Assembly: GCA_035535035.1 (NCBI GenBank)
Contig: DATLQW010000081.1
Coordinates: 1 to 64,000 of the forward strand
Direction: 5' to 3'
DNA length: 64,000 nt
Origin: JASHVB01 sp035535035
GTDB lineage: Bacteria; Pseudomonadota; Alphaproteobacteria; Acetobacterales; Acetobacteraceae
In this document: one piece after another, positions 7,635 through 17,200 of the stretch
Numbering within the stretch: position 1 is the stretch's first letter
Layout: every line of letters begins with the position of its first letter
Translations under genes and position numbers: made by a program
The notes under the pieces: generated by a model
The model's database searches: none
Told to the model about the DNA's origin: nothing
Seen by the model: only the letters and a program-made list of their open reading frames with translations

Positions 7635-8693
7635 ATGACGTTGGACGTCGCCAGTCGGCTCGAACCAGGCGTGGCGTCCGCGCCGGCGCCGCACGGGCCG
7701 GACCAGGACGCGCTGACCGCCCTGGTGGAGTTGGTTGGCGGCGACATGGCCGTCTGCAACCGGACAATCGTCGCCCGCATGGACAGTCCGGTGGCGCTGA
7801 TCCCGCAACTGGCAGCACATATCGTCGCGGCGGGCGGCAAGCGGCTGCGCCCGTTGCTGACCCTCGCCGCGGCGCGGCTGTGCGGCTATCCCGGGCCGGC
7901 CGGCGGCGAGCGGCACGTCGCGCTGGCCGCCTGCGTCGAGTTCATCCACACCGCCACCCTGTTGCACGACGACGTGGTGGACGAGAGCGCGCTGCGCCGC
8001 GGGATGGCCTCGGCCAACGCGGTGTTCGGCAACCAGGCATCGGTGCTGGTGGGCGACTTCCTGTTCGCCCGCGCCTTCCAGTTGATGGTGGAGGACGGCT
8101 CGCTGCGGGTGCTGGCCATCCTGTCGCGCGCCGCGGCGACCATCGCCGAGGGCGAGGTACTGCAGCTTGTGACGCAGAACGACCTGTCCACCCAGGAGGC
8201 GCGCTACCTGGAGGTGATCAAAGGCAAGACCGCCGCGCTGTTTGCTGCTGCCTGCCAGGTGGGTGCGGTGGTGGCGGTACGGCCGGAGGCGGAGGAGGCG
8301 GCGCTGGCCGAATACGGCCTGAACCTCGGCATCGCCTTCCAACTCGTGGACGACGCGCTGGACTATGCGGCGGACCAGGCGACGCTGGGCAAGACGGTCG
8401 GCGACGACTTCCGCGAGGGCAAGATCACCCTGCCGGTACTGCTGGCCTACGGGGCGGGCGACGCCGCCGCACGCGCCTTCTGGCAGCGGACCATCGAGGC
8501 GAGCAAGCAAGGGGATGCCGATCTGGAGCATGCATTGGCGCTGATGGCGGGGTGCGGAGCGATCGGCACGACGCTGGCTCGGGCAGGGCGCTTCGCGGAT
8601 GCGGCGAAGGCGGCGCTGGGAGTGTTCGCGGACGGCCCCTGGCGGCGGGCACTGGCGGACGTGGCGGATTTCACCGTAAGCCGGGCGCGGTAG
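7635..8693 (+). CDS. Polyprenyl diphosphate synthase (octa/decaprenyl type)
   Basis: This 352-residue cytosolic enzyme condenses isopentenyl diphosphate units onto an allylic primer to make the long isoprenoid tail of ubiquinone. It has GGKRLRPLLTL near 66, the first aspartate-rich motif LLHDDVVDES near 108 (DDxxD), the lysine in EVIKGKTA near 195 and the second aspartate-rich motif LVDDALDYA near 236. Small residues before the first DDxxD are consistent with a long-chain product. The ATG at 7635 is chosen because the family begins shortly before it; an upstream ATG at 7599 would add 12 residues and has no clear ribosome-binding site. It is divergent from the amidohydrolase gene. In alphaproteobacteria the product is usually C50; this is not shown by the sequence. 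Confidence 0.9.
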   Translation: MTLDVASRLEPGVASAPAPHGPDQDALTALVELVGGDMAVCNRTIVARMDSPVALIPQLAAHIVAAGGKRLRPLLTLAAARLCGYPGPAGGERHVALAACVEFIHTATLLHDDVVDESALRRGMASANAVFGNQASVLVGDFLFARAFQLMVEDGSLRVLAILSRAAATIAEGEVLQLVTQNDLSTQEARYLEVIKGKTAALFAAACQVGAVVAVRPEAEEAALAEYGLNLGIAFQLVDDALDYAADQATLGKTVGDDFREGKITLPVLLAYGAGDAAARAFWQRTIEASKQGDADLEHALALMAGCGAIGTTLARAGRFADAAKAALGVFADGPWRRALADVADFTVSRAR

Positions 8694-8776
8694 GGCCTGC
8701 CGGCCGGTTTTGGCGCCGCCATCGACCTGCACGCCGGCACTCACTGCAACAAGGCCAGCAGAGCAAAGGGCGCGTC

Positions 8777-9628
8777 ATGCAATACGGTAGCGCACTGCCG
8801 ATCACGGCGTTCTCCGATGTCGGTGCGGTGAAGGCGTATGCCGCGGCGCTGGAGGCGGCGGGGTTCGATTTCACCTCGACCAGTGGCCACGTGATGGCGC
8901 AGCCGCCGGGCACCAACCCGCAGCGGCCGGATCGGCAGTATGCCGGGCCGTTCTATGATCCGTTCGTCACGTTCGGCTATCTCGCGGCGGTCACGCAACG
9001 GCTGCGCTTCATCACCGGCATCCTGATCCTTCCGGCGTGGCCCACCGTGCTGGTCGCCAGGCAGGCGGCGGAGCTTGCGCTGTTCAGCGGCGGACGTTTC
9101 GAACTCGGCGTCGGGCTGAGCTGGAACGCCGCCGAATACCAGGCGATGGGCCAGACCTTCCGCGATCGCGGCCGTCGCATCGAAGAGCAGATCGCGGTGC
9201 TGCGGCTGCTGTGGTCGGAGCCGTACGTGACGTTCGACGGTCGCTACCACAAGCTGGACAAGGTCGGTCTGAACCGCGCGTCGCTGCCGCACATCCCGCT
9301 TTGGTTCGGATCGGAAACCGGCGAGCCGGCGCTGCGCCGGGTTGCAAGGCTGGCGGATGGCTGGATGTCGCTCGGCGATCCGGCGCCCGACCTGCCGCGG
9401 CTGCGGCAGTACATGCAGGAGGTGGGTCGCGATCCGCAATCGTTGATGGTGCGTGGGCCGCTGCAGGCGGGCGATGGCGGCAAGACGGCGTGGCTCGCCG
9501 CCGGCAGGAAGCTGCACGCGGCCGGGGTCACGCATATCAACATCACCGCCCCGCTCGATCTTGCGCCGGCGCAGGCATTGCCGCGGATCATCGAGGTGCG
9601 GCGTGTGCTGGCGGACGAGCTGGGTTAG
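8777..9628 (+). CDS. LLM-class flavin-dependent oxidoreductase
   Basis: This 283-residue protein is a luciferase-like monooxygenase (F420- or FMN-dependent TIM barrel). The family pattern is visible in ALEAAGFDFTSTSGHV near 24, YDPFVTFGYLAAVTQRLRF near 57, the nonprolyl-cis-peptide region PAWPTVLVARQAAELALFSGGRFELGVGLSW (around 82-112) and later FRDRGRRIEEQIAVLR. Whether it uses F420 or FMN, and its substrate, cannot be decided. It starts 83 bases after the polyprenyl synthase stop on the same strand. Its stop overlaps that of the convergent HD-domain gene. A much longer in-frame extension to 7574 merely reads through the preceding gene in another frame. Confidence 0.88.
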   Translation: MQYGSALPITAFSDVGAVKAYAAALEAAGFDFTSTSGHVMAQPPGTNPQRPDRQYAGPFYDPFVTFGYLAAVTQRLRFITGILILPAWPTVLVARQAAELALFSGGRFELGVGLSWNAAEYQAMGQTFRDRGRRIEEQIAVLRLLWSEPYVTFDGRYHKLDKVGLNRASLPHIPLWFGSETGEPALRRVARLADGWMSLGDPAPDLPRLRQYMQEVGRDPQSLMVRGPLQAGDGGKTAWLAAGRKLHAAGVTHINITAPLDLAPAQALPRIIEVRRVLADELG

Positions 9629-10302
9629 GCAATGTCCTTGCGAGGAGCGAAGCGGTGGCCGTTGTGCGAAAGCGAATGCAGAACACGTGAAAATCGTTCC
9701 GCTGCCTGCGCCGCGCCCCACGGCTCCCATGGCGGCGTGTCGAACCAGCCCGCGAGCGGGTCCGTCTCCACCGGCCGTTCGGCGATGCGCAGCACCCGCC
9801 GCACCTCGTCCCTGCTCCAGCCCACGACGTGGATCGCCTCCGATGCGGCAGCGATACGGTCAGCCTGCTTGTGCGCGCGGCGGTCCTCGGCGCCCCACTT
9901 TTCCAACGCATAGCGCTGCGCGATCGCCGCCTGCAGCCGCGCGGCGAGTGCCGCATAGCCCGGGCCGAGAAACGGTTTCAGCGGCGAAATAGGATCGAAA
10001 CCGAGCAACCCCTCGTCGGCGTCGTGCAGCAGCTCGCGCCGGGCGGCGGCGTCGGACAAGCCGGTGGGGCTGCGGGCACGGCGCAGCGCCAGCACCAACA
10101 GGCTGTGCTGGGCCACCGACAACGGCAAACTCCAGGCGGAATGGCCGCCCCAGCGATAGGTGCGCGCAAGGCCAAGCCCCAAATCCTCGTCTGCCCAGTC
10201 GAACGGCGTCGGATCGAGCAGATCGAGCCGGCGGCCGGAGGGCAGGCGAACCCAGGCGCGGACGCGGGACGAGCCGGGCCGGGCGTCAATGATGGCACGC
10301 AT
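9625..10302 (-). CDS. HD-domain phosphohydrolase-like protein (YfbR-like)
   Basis: This 225-residue protein has the arrangement of small HD-superfamily nucleotidases: SVAQHSLLVL near 62-71 (first metal histidine), ELLHDADEGLLGFDPISPLK near 89-108 (HD pair and acidic residues) and AHKQADRIAAASEA near 142-155 (distal aspartate). Members of this alphaproteobacterial group are annotated as phosphohydrolases; YfbR itself is a 5'-deoxynucleotidase. The N-terminal RVRAWVRLPSGRRLDLLDP is characteristic of the group. Its gene converges on the LLM gene with overlapping stop codons (9625-9628). The C-terminus beyond about 185 is not conserved in any motif I can name. Confidence 0.8.
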   Translation of the reverse strand: MRAIIDARPGSSRVRAWVRLPSGRRLDLLDPTPFDWADEDLGLGLARTYRWGGHSAWSLPLSVAQHSLLVLALRRARSPTGLSDAAARRELLHDADEGLLGFDPISPLKPFLGPGYAALAARLQAAIAQRYALEKWGAEDRRAHKQADRIAAASEAIHVVGWSRDEVRRVLRIAERPVETDPLAGWFDTPPWEPWGAAQAAERFSRVLHSLSHNGHRFAPRKDIA

Positions 10303-10582
10303 TCATCACGATCGCGTATCTGGCTTCGGTCGGTGGCGTACGGAACCGCCGCGACACGGCGAAGTCAACGGCCGGCAGCGCCTGATCGATGCCCATGTTG
10401 ATGAAACAGCAGGACCCGGCGGTGCGGAATGTGTGACCCGGTGCGCTGGCGACGGTACCGCGCACCACGGAATCACGTCGCCTGGCGACATCGATCGCCG
10501 GCAGACGCGCCATCACGGACCGGTTCGTGGCCAGATGCAATGCTCGATCCTCCCGCGCGGGTCCGATCTTCCGGCAACCCAT
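10286..10582 (-). CDS. Possible small hypothetical protein
   Basis: This 98-residue frame ends inside the first codons of the HD-domain gene (17-base overlap), so the two could be co-translated. No family was recognised. It has three cysteines, two adjacent, no membrane segment and a histidine pair at the end. The residue mixture is more protein-like than the competing plus-strand frame, but a good ribosome-binding site is not evident and an internal ATG (about residue 24) could be the true start. It is listed because of the overlap; it may be spurious. Confidence 0.3.
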   Translation of the reverse strand: MGCRKIGPAREDRALHLATNRSVMARLPAIDVARRRDSVVRGTVASAPGHTFRTAGSCCFINMGIDQALPAVDFAVSRRFRTPPTEARYAIVMNACHH

Positions 10583-10802
10583 TGTTCAGGCTAGCCGAAA
10601 CGGGCCGCGGCGGACATGCTGGCCGGTGCCGCGCCGTGCCATGTGAGGGCTGGCCCCGAGACCGCGGCACCCTGCCCGCTGGGACGCTGTCCGTTGGGAC
10701 GCTTTACCGGGCGCTATCCGAATGATAAAGGTGATTGCGTCCTGCTGGCAGCAATATGTGTGGGCGCGCGCGGCGCGACTTGCGAGCCAGGGCGGAATCA
10801 GT

Positions 10803-13403
10803 ATGATGGACCAACGGTTGGCGCTGTTGCAATGCCCGGGTTGCCGTGGCTCGCTCGTGGCATCGCCGGGCCATGCCGCCTGCCAGGCGTGCGGTGCGAA
10901 ATACCCCGTGGTCGATGGCAACATCATCGATTTCGTGGGCGGCAAGCACGCGACACAACTCGATCCGGCGCATTATGACCACGGCATCGATGACCAATGG
11001 GCCTTTACAAGCTACGACCGCATCTGCCGTTGTCTCGCAGAACGCTGGCCCGCGTCCCTCGGCAGCGTCGTGGAGATCGGCTGCGGCTCCGGCGCATTCT
11101 CCCGCGCCGTCCTGTCGCGCGCGGTGGTGCGCGACATCGTTCTCACCGATGTTTCCGTCGATATGCTGCGGATTTGCAGTCGCCACCTCGAGCGGCTCGA
11201 TCTCGCATCCCGCGTGCCGACAACCCTGGCGACCTATAGTACCGCCGAACGCTGCTTTCCCGACGCGAGCTTCGACACCTGCGTCGGCGTCCAGGTACTG
11301 CACCATATCCCCGATGTGAATGGCTTCCTTGCCGAGGCGCTCCGCTTTCTCAAGCCGGGAGGCCGTGCTCTCTTCGTCGAGCCGAACCGGATCTTTATCC
11401 GGGCTGTTGCGTCGGCGCTGGCCGATATCGTTGCGCGATTGCTGGCGCACGATGCACGGCCCACCAGCGACCGCCAGTCGCTGCTCAATTGGATCGCCCA
11501 GGCGCGGCAGGGCGTGTTGCATCAGGGCGATATGGAGTTCCTCGCGGCGTTCGAGGACAAGCACATGTTCGTCGGCGAGGAGTTCGAACAGGCGGCCTTG
11601 CAGGTCGGTTTTGCGACCGCCGAAGCGCTGCCGGCCACTCCCGATCCGTCCGCCGCGGACTTCGTCGGCAGCCTGCTGGGGGCGCTCGGTATCAGCCGCG
11701 AGGCTATCGCCGAGGTCGTGCAAATGCTGCCGGAGTTTGCCGCGCCGTACATCACGCAACTGGATCGTAAGGATATCTCGCAAAGCTACGTGTTCTGGCT
11801 CGCCAAGGGCATGGAGCAACGCGCGTATCGACCGCCGCCCACGACCCAATCGAACCGCAAGGAGTTGCAGACGGAGTACCGTCCCGGCGGGCCTGCATCG
11901 GACGACGGGCCGCCGCCGCGCTGGCACATCGAAGTCAAGCTGGACGCCGTGCCCGATGCCGTCACCGTCAATCTAAGCGGCTGGTGCCTGCTGACGACCG
12001 ATGTGAGATGGATACGCGCCAGGATCAACGAGCTCAGCCGCGATGCCGCGGTCTGGCGCCCTCGAGCCGATGTCCACCTGGTGTTCAACCAATCGGGCTC
12101 CTATGTGCCATGGAACTCGCTTTGCTGCGGCGTCACCGCCGACCTCAGGTTCGACGGCGCCGCGGCGCAGGGAACAGGCCTGTCATTCTCCATGCAGATC
12201 ATCCTGATGGACGGCGCCGTCCTAAACATGCGCCTGCCGCCGAGCATTCAGCTTGGTGAAACCTTTCTGCTGGTGTCGCCGGATGGAGCGTCGGACGCCG
12301 ATGCGACCGGTCGCCCTTCCGCTGATATGTCTGTCCGGACAATATCGGCGCCGCAATCCAGTGACGCGACAAGGCCTCAGGTTCCACCCATCGGCCAGTC
12401 GTCCGACCAACCGCTGGCTCGCTCCGCACCTGCAAAGGAAATCCCGATGCCCGGCGCCTTCAAGCTCGATGCCGTGCTGCCGGCCTTATGGACCGACAGG
12501 CCGAACTGGGTGACGCAACTGCGTGCCCTGGCCGCCACCGGCTTCGTCAACCAGACCGAGGCAGACCAACTGGCGCATTTCGCCGATCACGGCTGGCTGC
12601 TGATGCAACAGGCGATCGAACCTGCGCTGATCGACGATTTCGTCAGCGATATTCGTAATCTGTACCAGAAGCCTGGGATGTTCGCCTCCACCGATTTCCG
12701 CGGCGGCCGTTCCCAGAAGCTGAATGGCAACCGGCCTGACGATCTGGAAAGCCTCTACGACCTCTATGTGAACCTGCAGTCGTCGCGGCGGGTCTGCATG
12801 CATCCGAAAATTACGCACTTCCTCAGCCTGGTATTCCAGTCGAGGGTTCTCGCTTTTCAGCAACTGCTGTTCCAGCGGACCAATGGCCATCAGTGGCACC
12901 AGGACACCGCCTACGTGGTTGTCGATACGCCGACCTTCATGGCCGCGACCTGGATCGCATTGCAGGATATCGTCGAAGGCAGCGGCGAGTTGGCCTATTA
13001 CGACCGCAGCCATCGCCTGCCGCATTACATGTTCAGCAACGGCACCACCAAGCATCAGGACGGCAACACCGACGGCGCGCAGTATATCCGTGATCTGGAG
13101 GAGGCCTGTCAGTCGCGTCAGCTTGCCTACGGGCGGCTGCTCGCCAAAAAGGGCGACGTGTTTTTCTGGACGGCCGACCTGGTGCATCGCAGCCATCCGC
13201 GGACTCTGCCGCCGGAGACGCCGCGGATGTCCTGTGTCACGCATTATTGTCCCGCCACGTCGATGCCGCACTGGTTCAGCGACCACGAGAAACGTGGCAT
13301 TGAGCCCTGTGGGGACGCAGGCGGCTTCGCAAGCTCGTTCTATAAGCTGCCGAATCTCGGCAAGCCGATCAGGCCGGAGCCGCGATGGGAGTTCTACAAC
13401 TGA
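10803..13403 (+). CDS. Zinc-ribbon SAM methyltransferase fused to PhyH-type dioxygenase
   Basis: This 866-residue protein joins two enzymes. The N-terminus has a Trm112-like zinc ribbon (C11-x2-C14, C27-x2-C30), then a class I methyltransferase with motif I VVEIGCGSGAFS near 90, the post-motif TCVGVQVLHHIP near 160 and FLKPGGRALFVEP near 190. About residues 370-520 are a linker region with a beta-rich segment of unknown type. From about 545 on there is a phytanoyl-CoA dioxygenase-like 2-oxoglutarate/Fe(II) domain, with H699-x-D701 (WHQD) and a distal histidine at about 795 (LVHRSH) as iron ligands. GGGCGGA lies before the double ATG at 10803/10806; an upstream ATG at 10722 would add 27 unlikely residues. 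The next gene, another PhyH, starts 34 bases downstream. The substrate is unknown. Confidence 0.85.
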   Translation: MMDQRLALLQCPGCRGSLVASPGHAACQACGAKYPVVDGNIIDFVGGKHATQLDPAHYDHGIDDQWAFTSYDRICRCLAERWPASLGSVVEIGCGSGAFSRAVLSRAVVRDIVLTDVSVDMLRICSRHLERLDLASRVPTTLATYSTAERCFPDASFDTCVGVQVLHHIPDVNGFLAEALRFLKPGGRALFVEPNRIFIRAVASALADIVARLLAHDARPTSDRQSLLNWIAQARQGVLHQGDMEFLAAFEDKHMFVGEEFEQAALQVGFATAEALPATPDPSAADFVGSLLGALGISREAIAEVVQMLPEFAAPYITQLDRKDISQSYVFWLAKGMEQRAYRPPPTTQSNRKELQTEYRPGGPASDDGPPPRWHIEVKLDAVPDAVTVNLSGWCLLTTDVRWIRARINELSRDAAVWRPRADVHLVFNQSGSYVPWNSLCCGVTADLRFDGAAAQGTGLSFSMQIILMDGAVLNMRLPPSIQLGETFLLVSPDGASDADATGRPSADMSVRTISAPQSSDATRPQVPPIGQSSDQPLARSAPAKEIPMPGAFKLDAVLPALWTDRPNWVTQLRALAATGFVNQTEADQLAHFADHGWLLMQQAIEPALIDDFVSDIRNLYQKPGMFASTDFRGGRSQKLNGNRPDDLESLYDLYVNLQSSRRVCMHPKITHFLSLVFQSRVLAFQQLLFQRTNGHQWHQDTAYVVVDTPTFMAATWIALQDIVEGSGELAYYDRSHRLPHYMFSNGTTKHQDGNTDGAQYIRDLEEACQSRQLAYGRLLAKKGDVFFWTADLVHRSHPRTLPPETPRMSCVTHYCPATSMPHWFSDHEKRGIEPCGDAGGFASSFYKLPNLGKPIRPEPRWEFYN

Positions 13404-13437
13404 TGCGACCCGTATCGTGACGGGAGGAGAGCAAGCC

Positions 13438-14235
13438 ATGCTGACGCCGCAACAGGTCAGGCAGTTCGAGGAGGAGGGCTATCTGTTCCTCCCGGAAACC
13501 TTCACCGATGAGGAAGTCGCGGTGCTGCGCGACGAGGCCGAACTCATCTACCGCGAGGATCGTCCCGAGGTCTGGCGCGAGAAATCCGGAGCGCCACGCA
13601 CCGCCTTTGCGGCGCATCTCTTCAACGAAGCCTTCTCCCTGCTCGGCCGCCACCCGCGCATGATCCATCCGGTCGAGCAATTGTTCAGTGAACAGGTGTA
13701 TATGCATCAATACAAGATCAATGCGAAGGCGTCGTTTACCGGTGATGTATGGCAGTGGCATCAGGACTACGGCACATGGGCGCGCGACGACGGCATGCCG
13801 GAGCCGCGCGCGATGAACGTCGCGGTGTTCCTCGATGAGGTGATGCCGATCAACGGGCCGCTGATGCTGGTGCCGCGCAGCCACATGCAGGGCGTCCTGC
13901 CGGCCGGGCATGACACGACCACGACGTCGTATCCGTTGTGGACGCTGGACGAGGCGACAGTGACGCGGCTGGTGCGGCAGGGCGGCATCGTTGCGCCAAC
14001 CGGCAAGCCCGGCGGCCTGCTGCTGTTCCACGGCAACCTGGTGCATGGCTCGGCGCCGAACATCACGCCGTATCCGCGCAAGATCGTTTACCTCACACTG
14101 AATGCGGTCTCCAATTATATCCGCACGCCGACCCGCCCGGACTGGATCGCGCATCGCGATTTCACGCCGATCGAGCCGGCGGAGGACGGCGCGCTGCTGG
14201 GTTACGCGCGGCGGTATCGGCAGGCGGCGGAGTAG
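13438..14235 (+). CDS. PhyH-family dioxygenase resembling ectoine hydroxylase
   Basis: This 265-residue Fe(II)/2-oxoglutarate dioxygenase has its iron triad visible as H108-x-D110 in WQWHQDYGTWARDDGMP and H203 in NLVHGSAPN; the arginine of PYPRKIVYLT would bind 2-oxoglutarate. The WHQDYxTWxxDDGMPxxRA stretch is close to the EctD signature (WHSDFETWHxEDGMPxMRA). The EctD serine is replaced by glutamine, and no ect biosynthesis genes are nearby, so hydroxylation of ectoine is not implied. GGGAGGAG precedes the ATG at 13438. An in-frame extension back to 12883 overlaps the preceding gene and is rejected. It sits between the fusion gene and the indolepyruvate oxidoreductase gene, 4 bases apart from the latter. 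Confidence 0.88.
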   Translation: MLTPQQVRQFEEEGYLFLPETFTDEEVAVLRDEAELIYREDRPEVWREKSGAPRTAFAAHLFNEAFSLLGRHPRMIHPVEQLFSEQVYMHQYKINAKASFTGDVWQWHQDYGTWARDDGMPEPRAMNVAVFLDEVMPINGPLMLVPRSHMQGVLPAGHDTTTTSYPLWTLDEATVTRLVRQGGIVAPTGKPGGLLLFHGNLVHGSAPNITPYPRKIVYLTLNAVSNYIRTPTRPDWIAHRDFTPIEPAEDGALLGYARRYRQAAE

Positions 14236-14239
14236 CACG

Positions 14240-17200
14240 ATGGACGCGGCGGTGATCCCGGCCAACGTTAGCCTCGACGACAAATACGCGCTGGACAAAG
14301 GTCGGGTCTATCTCACCGGCATCCAGGCGCTGGTGCGGCTGCCGCTGATGCAGCAGGCGCGCGACCGCGCGTCCGGTTTGAACACCGGCGGATTCATTTC
14401 CGGCTATCGCGGTTCGCCGCTCGGCGGCTATGATACCGCGCTGCATGGCGCGCGCGCGTTCCTCGAGCAGCATAATATCCGCTTTCATCCCGGGCTGAAC
14501 GAGGACATGGCGGCGACCTCGCTATGGGGCAGCCAGCAGGTCGGGTTGTTCGACGGCGCCACGGTGGATGGGGTGTTTGGCATCTGGTACGGCAAGGGCC
14601 CCGGGGTCGATCGTTGTGGTGACGTTTTCAAGCATGCCAATGCGGCGGGCACGTCGCGGCGTGGCGGCGTGCTGGCGATCATGGGCGATGACCACGGTGC
14701 GAATTCCTCCACGCTGGCGCACCAGAGCGAGCAGGTGATGGCTGCGGCGATGATGCCGATTTTGAACCCGGCGACGTTGCAGGATTATCTTGATTTCGGG
14801 CTGTTTGGATTTGCGTTGTCGCGGTTCTCCGGTTGCTGGGTTGGCTTCAAGGCGGTCGGGCAGACGGTGGAGACATCGGGTTCCGTCGCGGTGGACATCG
14901 CGCGGCCGGACATCGTCATTCCAGGCGATTTTCCGATACCGCAGGGCGGGTTGAACATCCGTCGCCCCGATCCACCACTGGATCAGGAGAAGCGGCTGCA
15001 CGGGCCGCGCATGGCGGCGGTCGCCGCGTTCGCGCGCGCCAACGCGCTGGATCGCGTGGTGATCGCACCGCGCGTGCCGCTTCTCGGAATCGCCACCACG
15101 GGCAAGTCGTATCTCGACGTGCGCGAGGCGCTCGATGAGCTCGGTCTGAGCGATGACGATGCTGCGGCGCTCGGCATCCGGCTGTACAAGATCGGCCTGG
15201 TGTGGCCGTTGGAAGGGCAGGGGGCACGCCGTTTTGCCAGCGGCCTGACCGAGTTGTTGGTGGTGGAAGAAAAGCGCGGCTTCATCGAGGACCAGTTCGC
15301 CAAGGCGCTGTTCAACCTGCCCGAGCGTCCGCGCCTGATCGGCAAGCAGGACGAAGACGGCAACGCGCTGCTGCCGAGCGAGGGCGAGCAATCGCCGATC
15401 CAGGTCGCCCGCGTGATCGCGGAACGGCTGCTGCGCCTCGGCGTCGCCATGCCGGCGCTGGAACAACGCGTCGCGCGGTTGCGCGAACTGGAAACCCGCG
15501 CCGCCAAACAACCGCCGCTGCTGACGCGGGGTGCGTATTTCTGTTCCGGCTGTCCGCACAACACATCCACCAACGTGCCGGACGGCAGCCGCGCGCTGGC
15601 GGGCATCGGCTGCCACTCGCTGACCATCTTCATGCCGGAACGCCGCACCCATCTCTGGAGCCACATGGGCGGCGAGGGCGCCGCGTGGATCGGCCAGGCG
15701 CCGTTTACCTCGGAACCGCACGTCTTCCAGAATATCGGCGACGGCACGTATTCGCACAGCGGCCTGCTGGCGATCCGTGCCGCGGCCGCGTCGGGCGTGA
15801 ACATCACCTACAAGATACTGTTCAACGATGCGGTGGCGATGACCGGCGGGCAGCGCGTGGAAGGCGGGCTGACCGTGCCGCAGATCACCCGCCAGGTTGC
15901 CGCGGAGGGCGCGCGCAAGATCTTTGTCGTGTCCGACGAGCCGGACAAGTATGCGCCGGATGCCGGTTTCCCGCCGGGTGTGGAAATCCGGCATCGCGAT
16001 CAGCTCGATGCGGTGCAGCGCGAACTGCGCGAGATCCCGGGCCTGACCATTCTGGTCTATGATCAGACCTGTGCCGCGGAGAAACGCCGGCGACGGAAGC
16101 GCGGCACCTTCCCCGATCCGCAGAAGCGCGTGTTCATCAACGAGGCGGTGTGCGAAGGCTGCGGCGATTGCTCGGCGCAGTCGAATTGCGTGTCGGTGCA
16201 GCCGGTGGAGACCGAGCTGGGCCGCAAGCGCCGCATCGACCAGTCGGCGTGCAACAAGGACTTTTCCTGCCTGAAGGGATTCTGCCCGAGCTTCGTCACC
16301 GTGCATGGCGGTGCGCCGCGCAAGGCAAAGCCGCCGGTGCGCGCGGCGAATTTCGATCCGGCTGATGCATTGGCGGCGCCGGAGCCGCGGCCGATCGAAC
16401 GCCCCTACGGCATTCTCGTCACCGGCATCGGCGGCACCGGCGTCATCACCATCGGCGCATTGCTCGGCATGGCGGCGCATCTTGAAGGCAAGGGCTGCAC
16501 GGTTCTCGATTCCACCGGCCTGTCGCAAAAGAACGGCGCGGTCATGAGCCACGTGCGCATCGCCGCGACGCCGGAGGAAATCCATGCCGCGCGCATCGTG
16601 CCTGGCGCAGCGCGGCTGGTGCTTGCCTGCGACATGGTGGTGGCGGCCGGCGCCGAAGCCTTCGCCGCGATGGAACCGGGGGTTACGCGCGCGGTGGTGA
16701 ACAGCGCGGTGACGCCGACGGCGGGGTTCGTCACCAACAACGAGATCGATTTCCAGGAAGCCGCGATGCAGCGGCGCATCCGCGACGCGGTGGGTGCCGG
16801 CCACGCCGAGTTCGTTGCTGCCACGACACTGGCAACGGCATTGCTCGGGGATTCGATCGCCACCAATTTGTTCATGCTCGGCTACGCATTCCAGAAGGGA
16901 CTGATCCCGCTGGGGCTTGATGCGATCATGCAGGCGATCGCACTGAACGGCGTGGCGGTGGCGAAGAACCAGGAGACCTTCGCCTGGGGCCGGCGCGCCG
17001 CCGCCGATCCGGATTTCGTGGAAGCCGCCGCGCGCCCGGCGACGCGCACCGCGCCGGCACCGATCGCCGATCTTGGCGCCCTGGTTGAACACCGCGCGCA
17101 GTTGCTGACGGCCTATCAGGACGCGGCCTACGCCGCGCGCTACCGCGCCGCGGTGCAGTCGGTTGCGGTGGTCGAAAGCGCGCGTCTTAAAGGCATGAAC

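Noticed and set aside
12883..13437. N-terminal extension of the second PhyH gene
   Set aside because: It overlaps the fusion gene in another frame; the ribosome-binding site and family start are at 13438.
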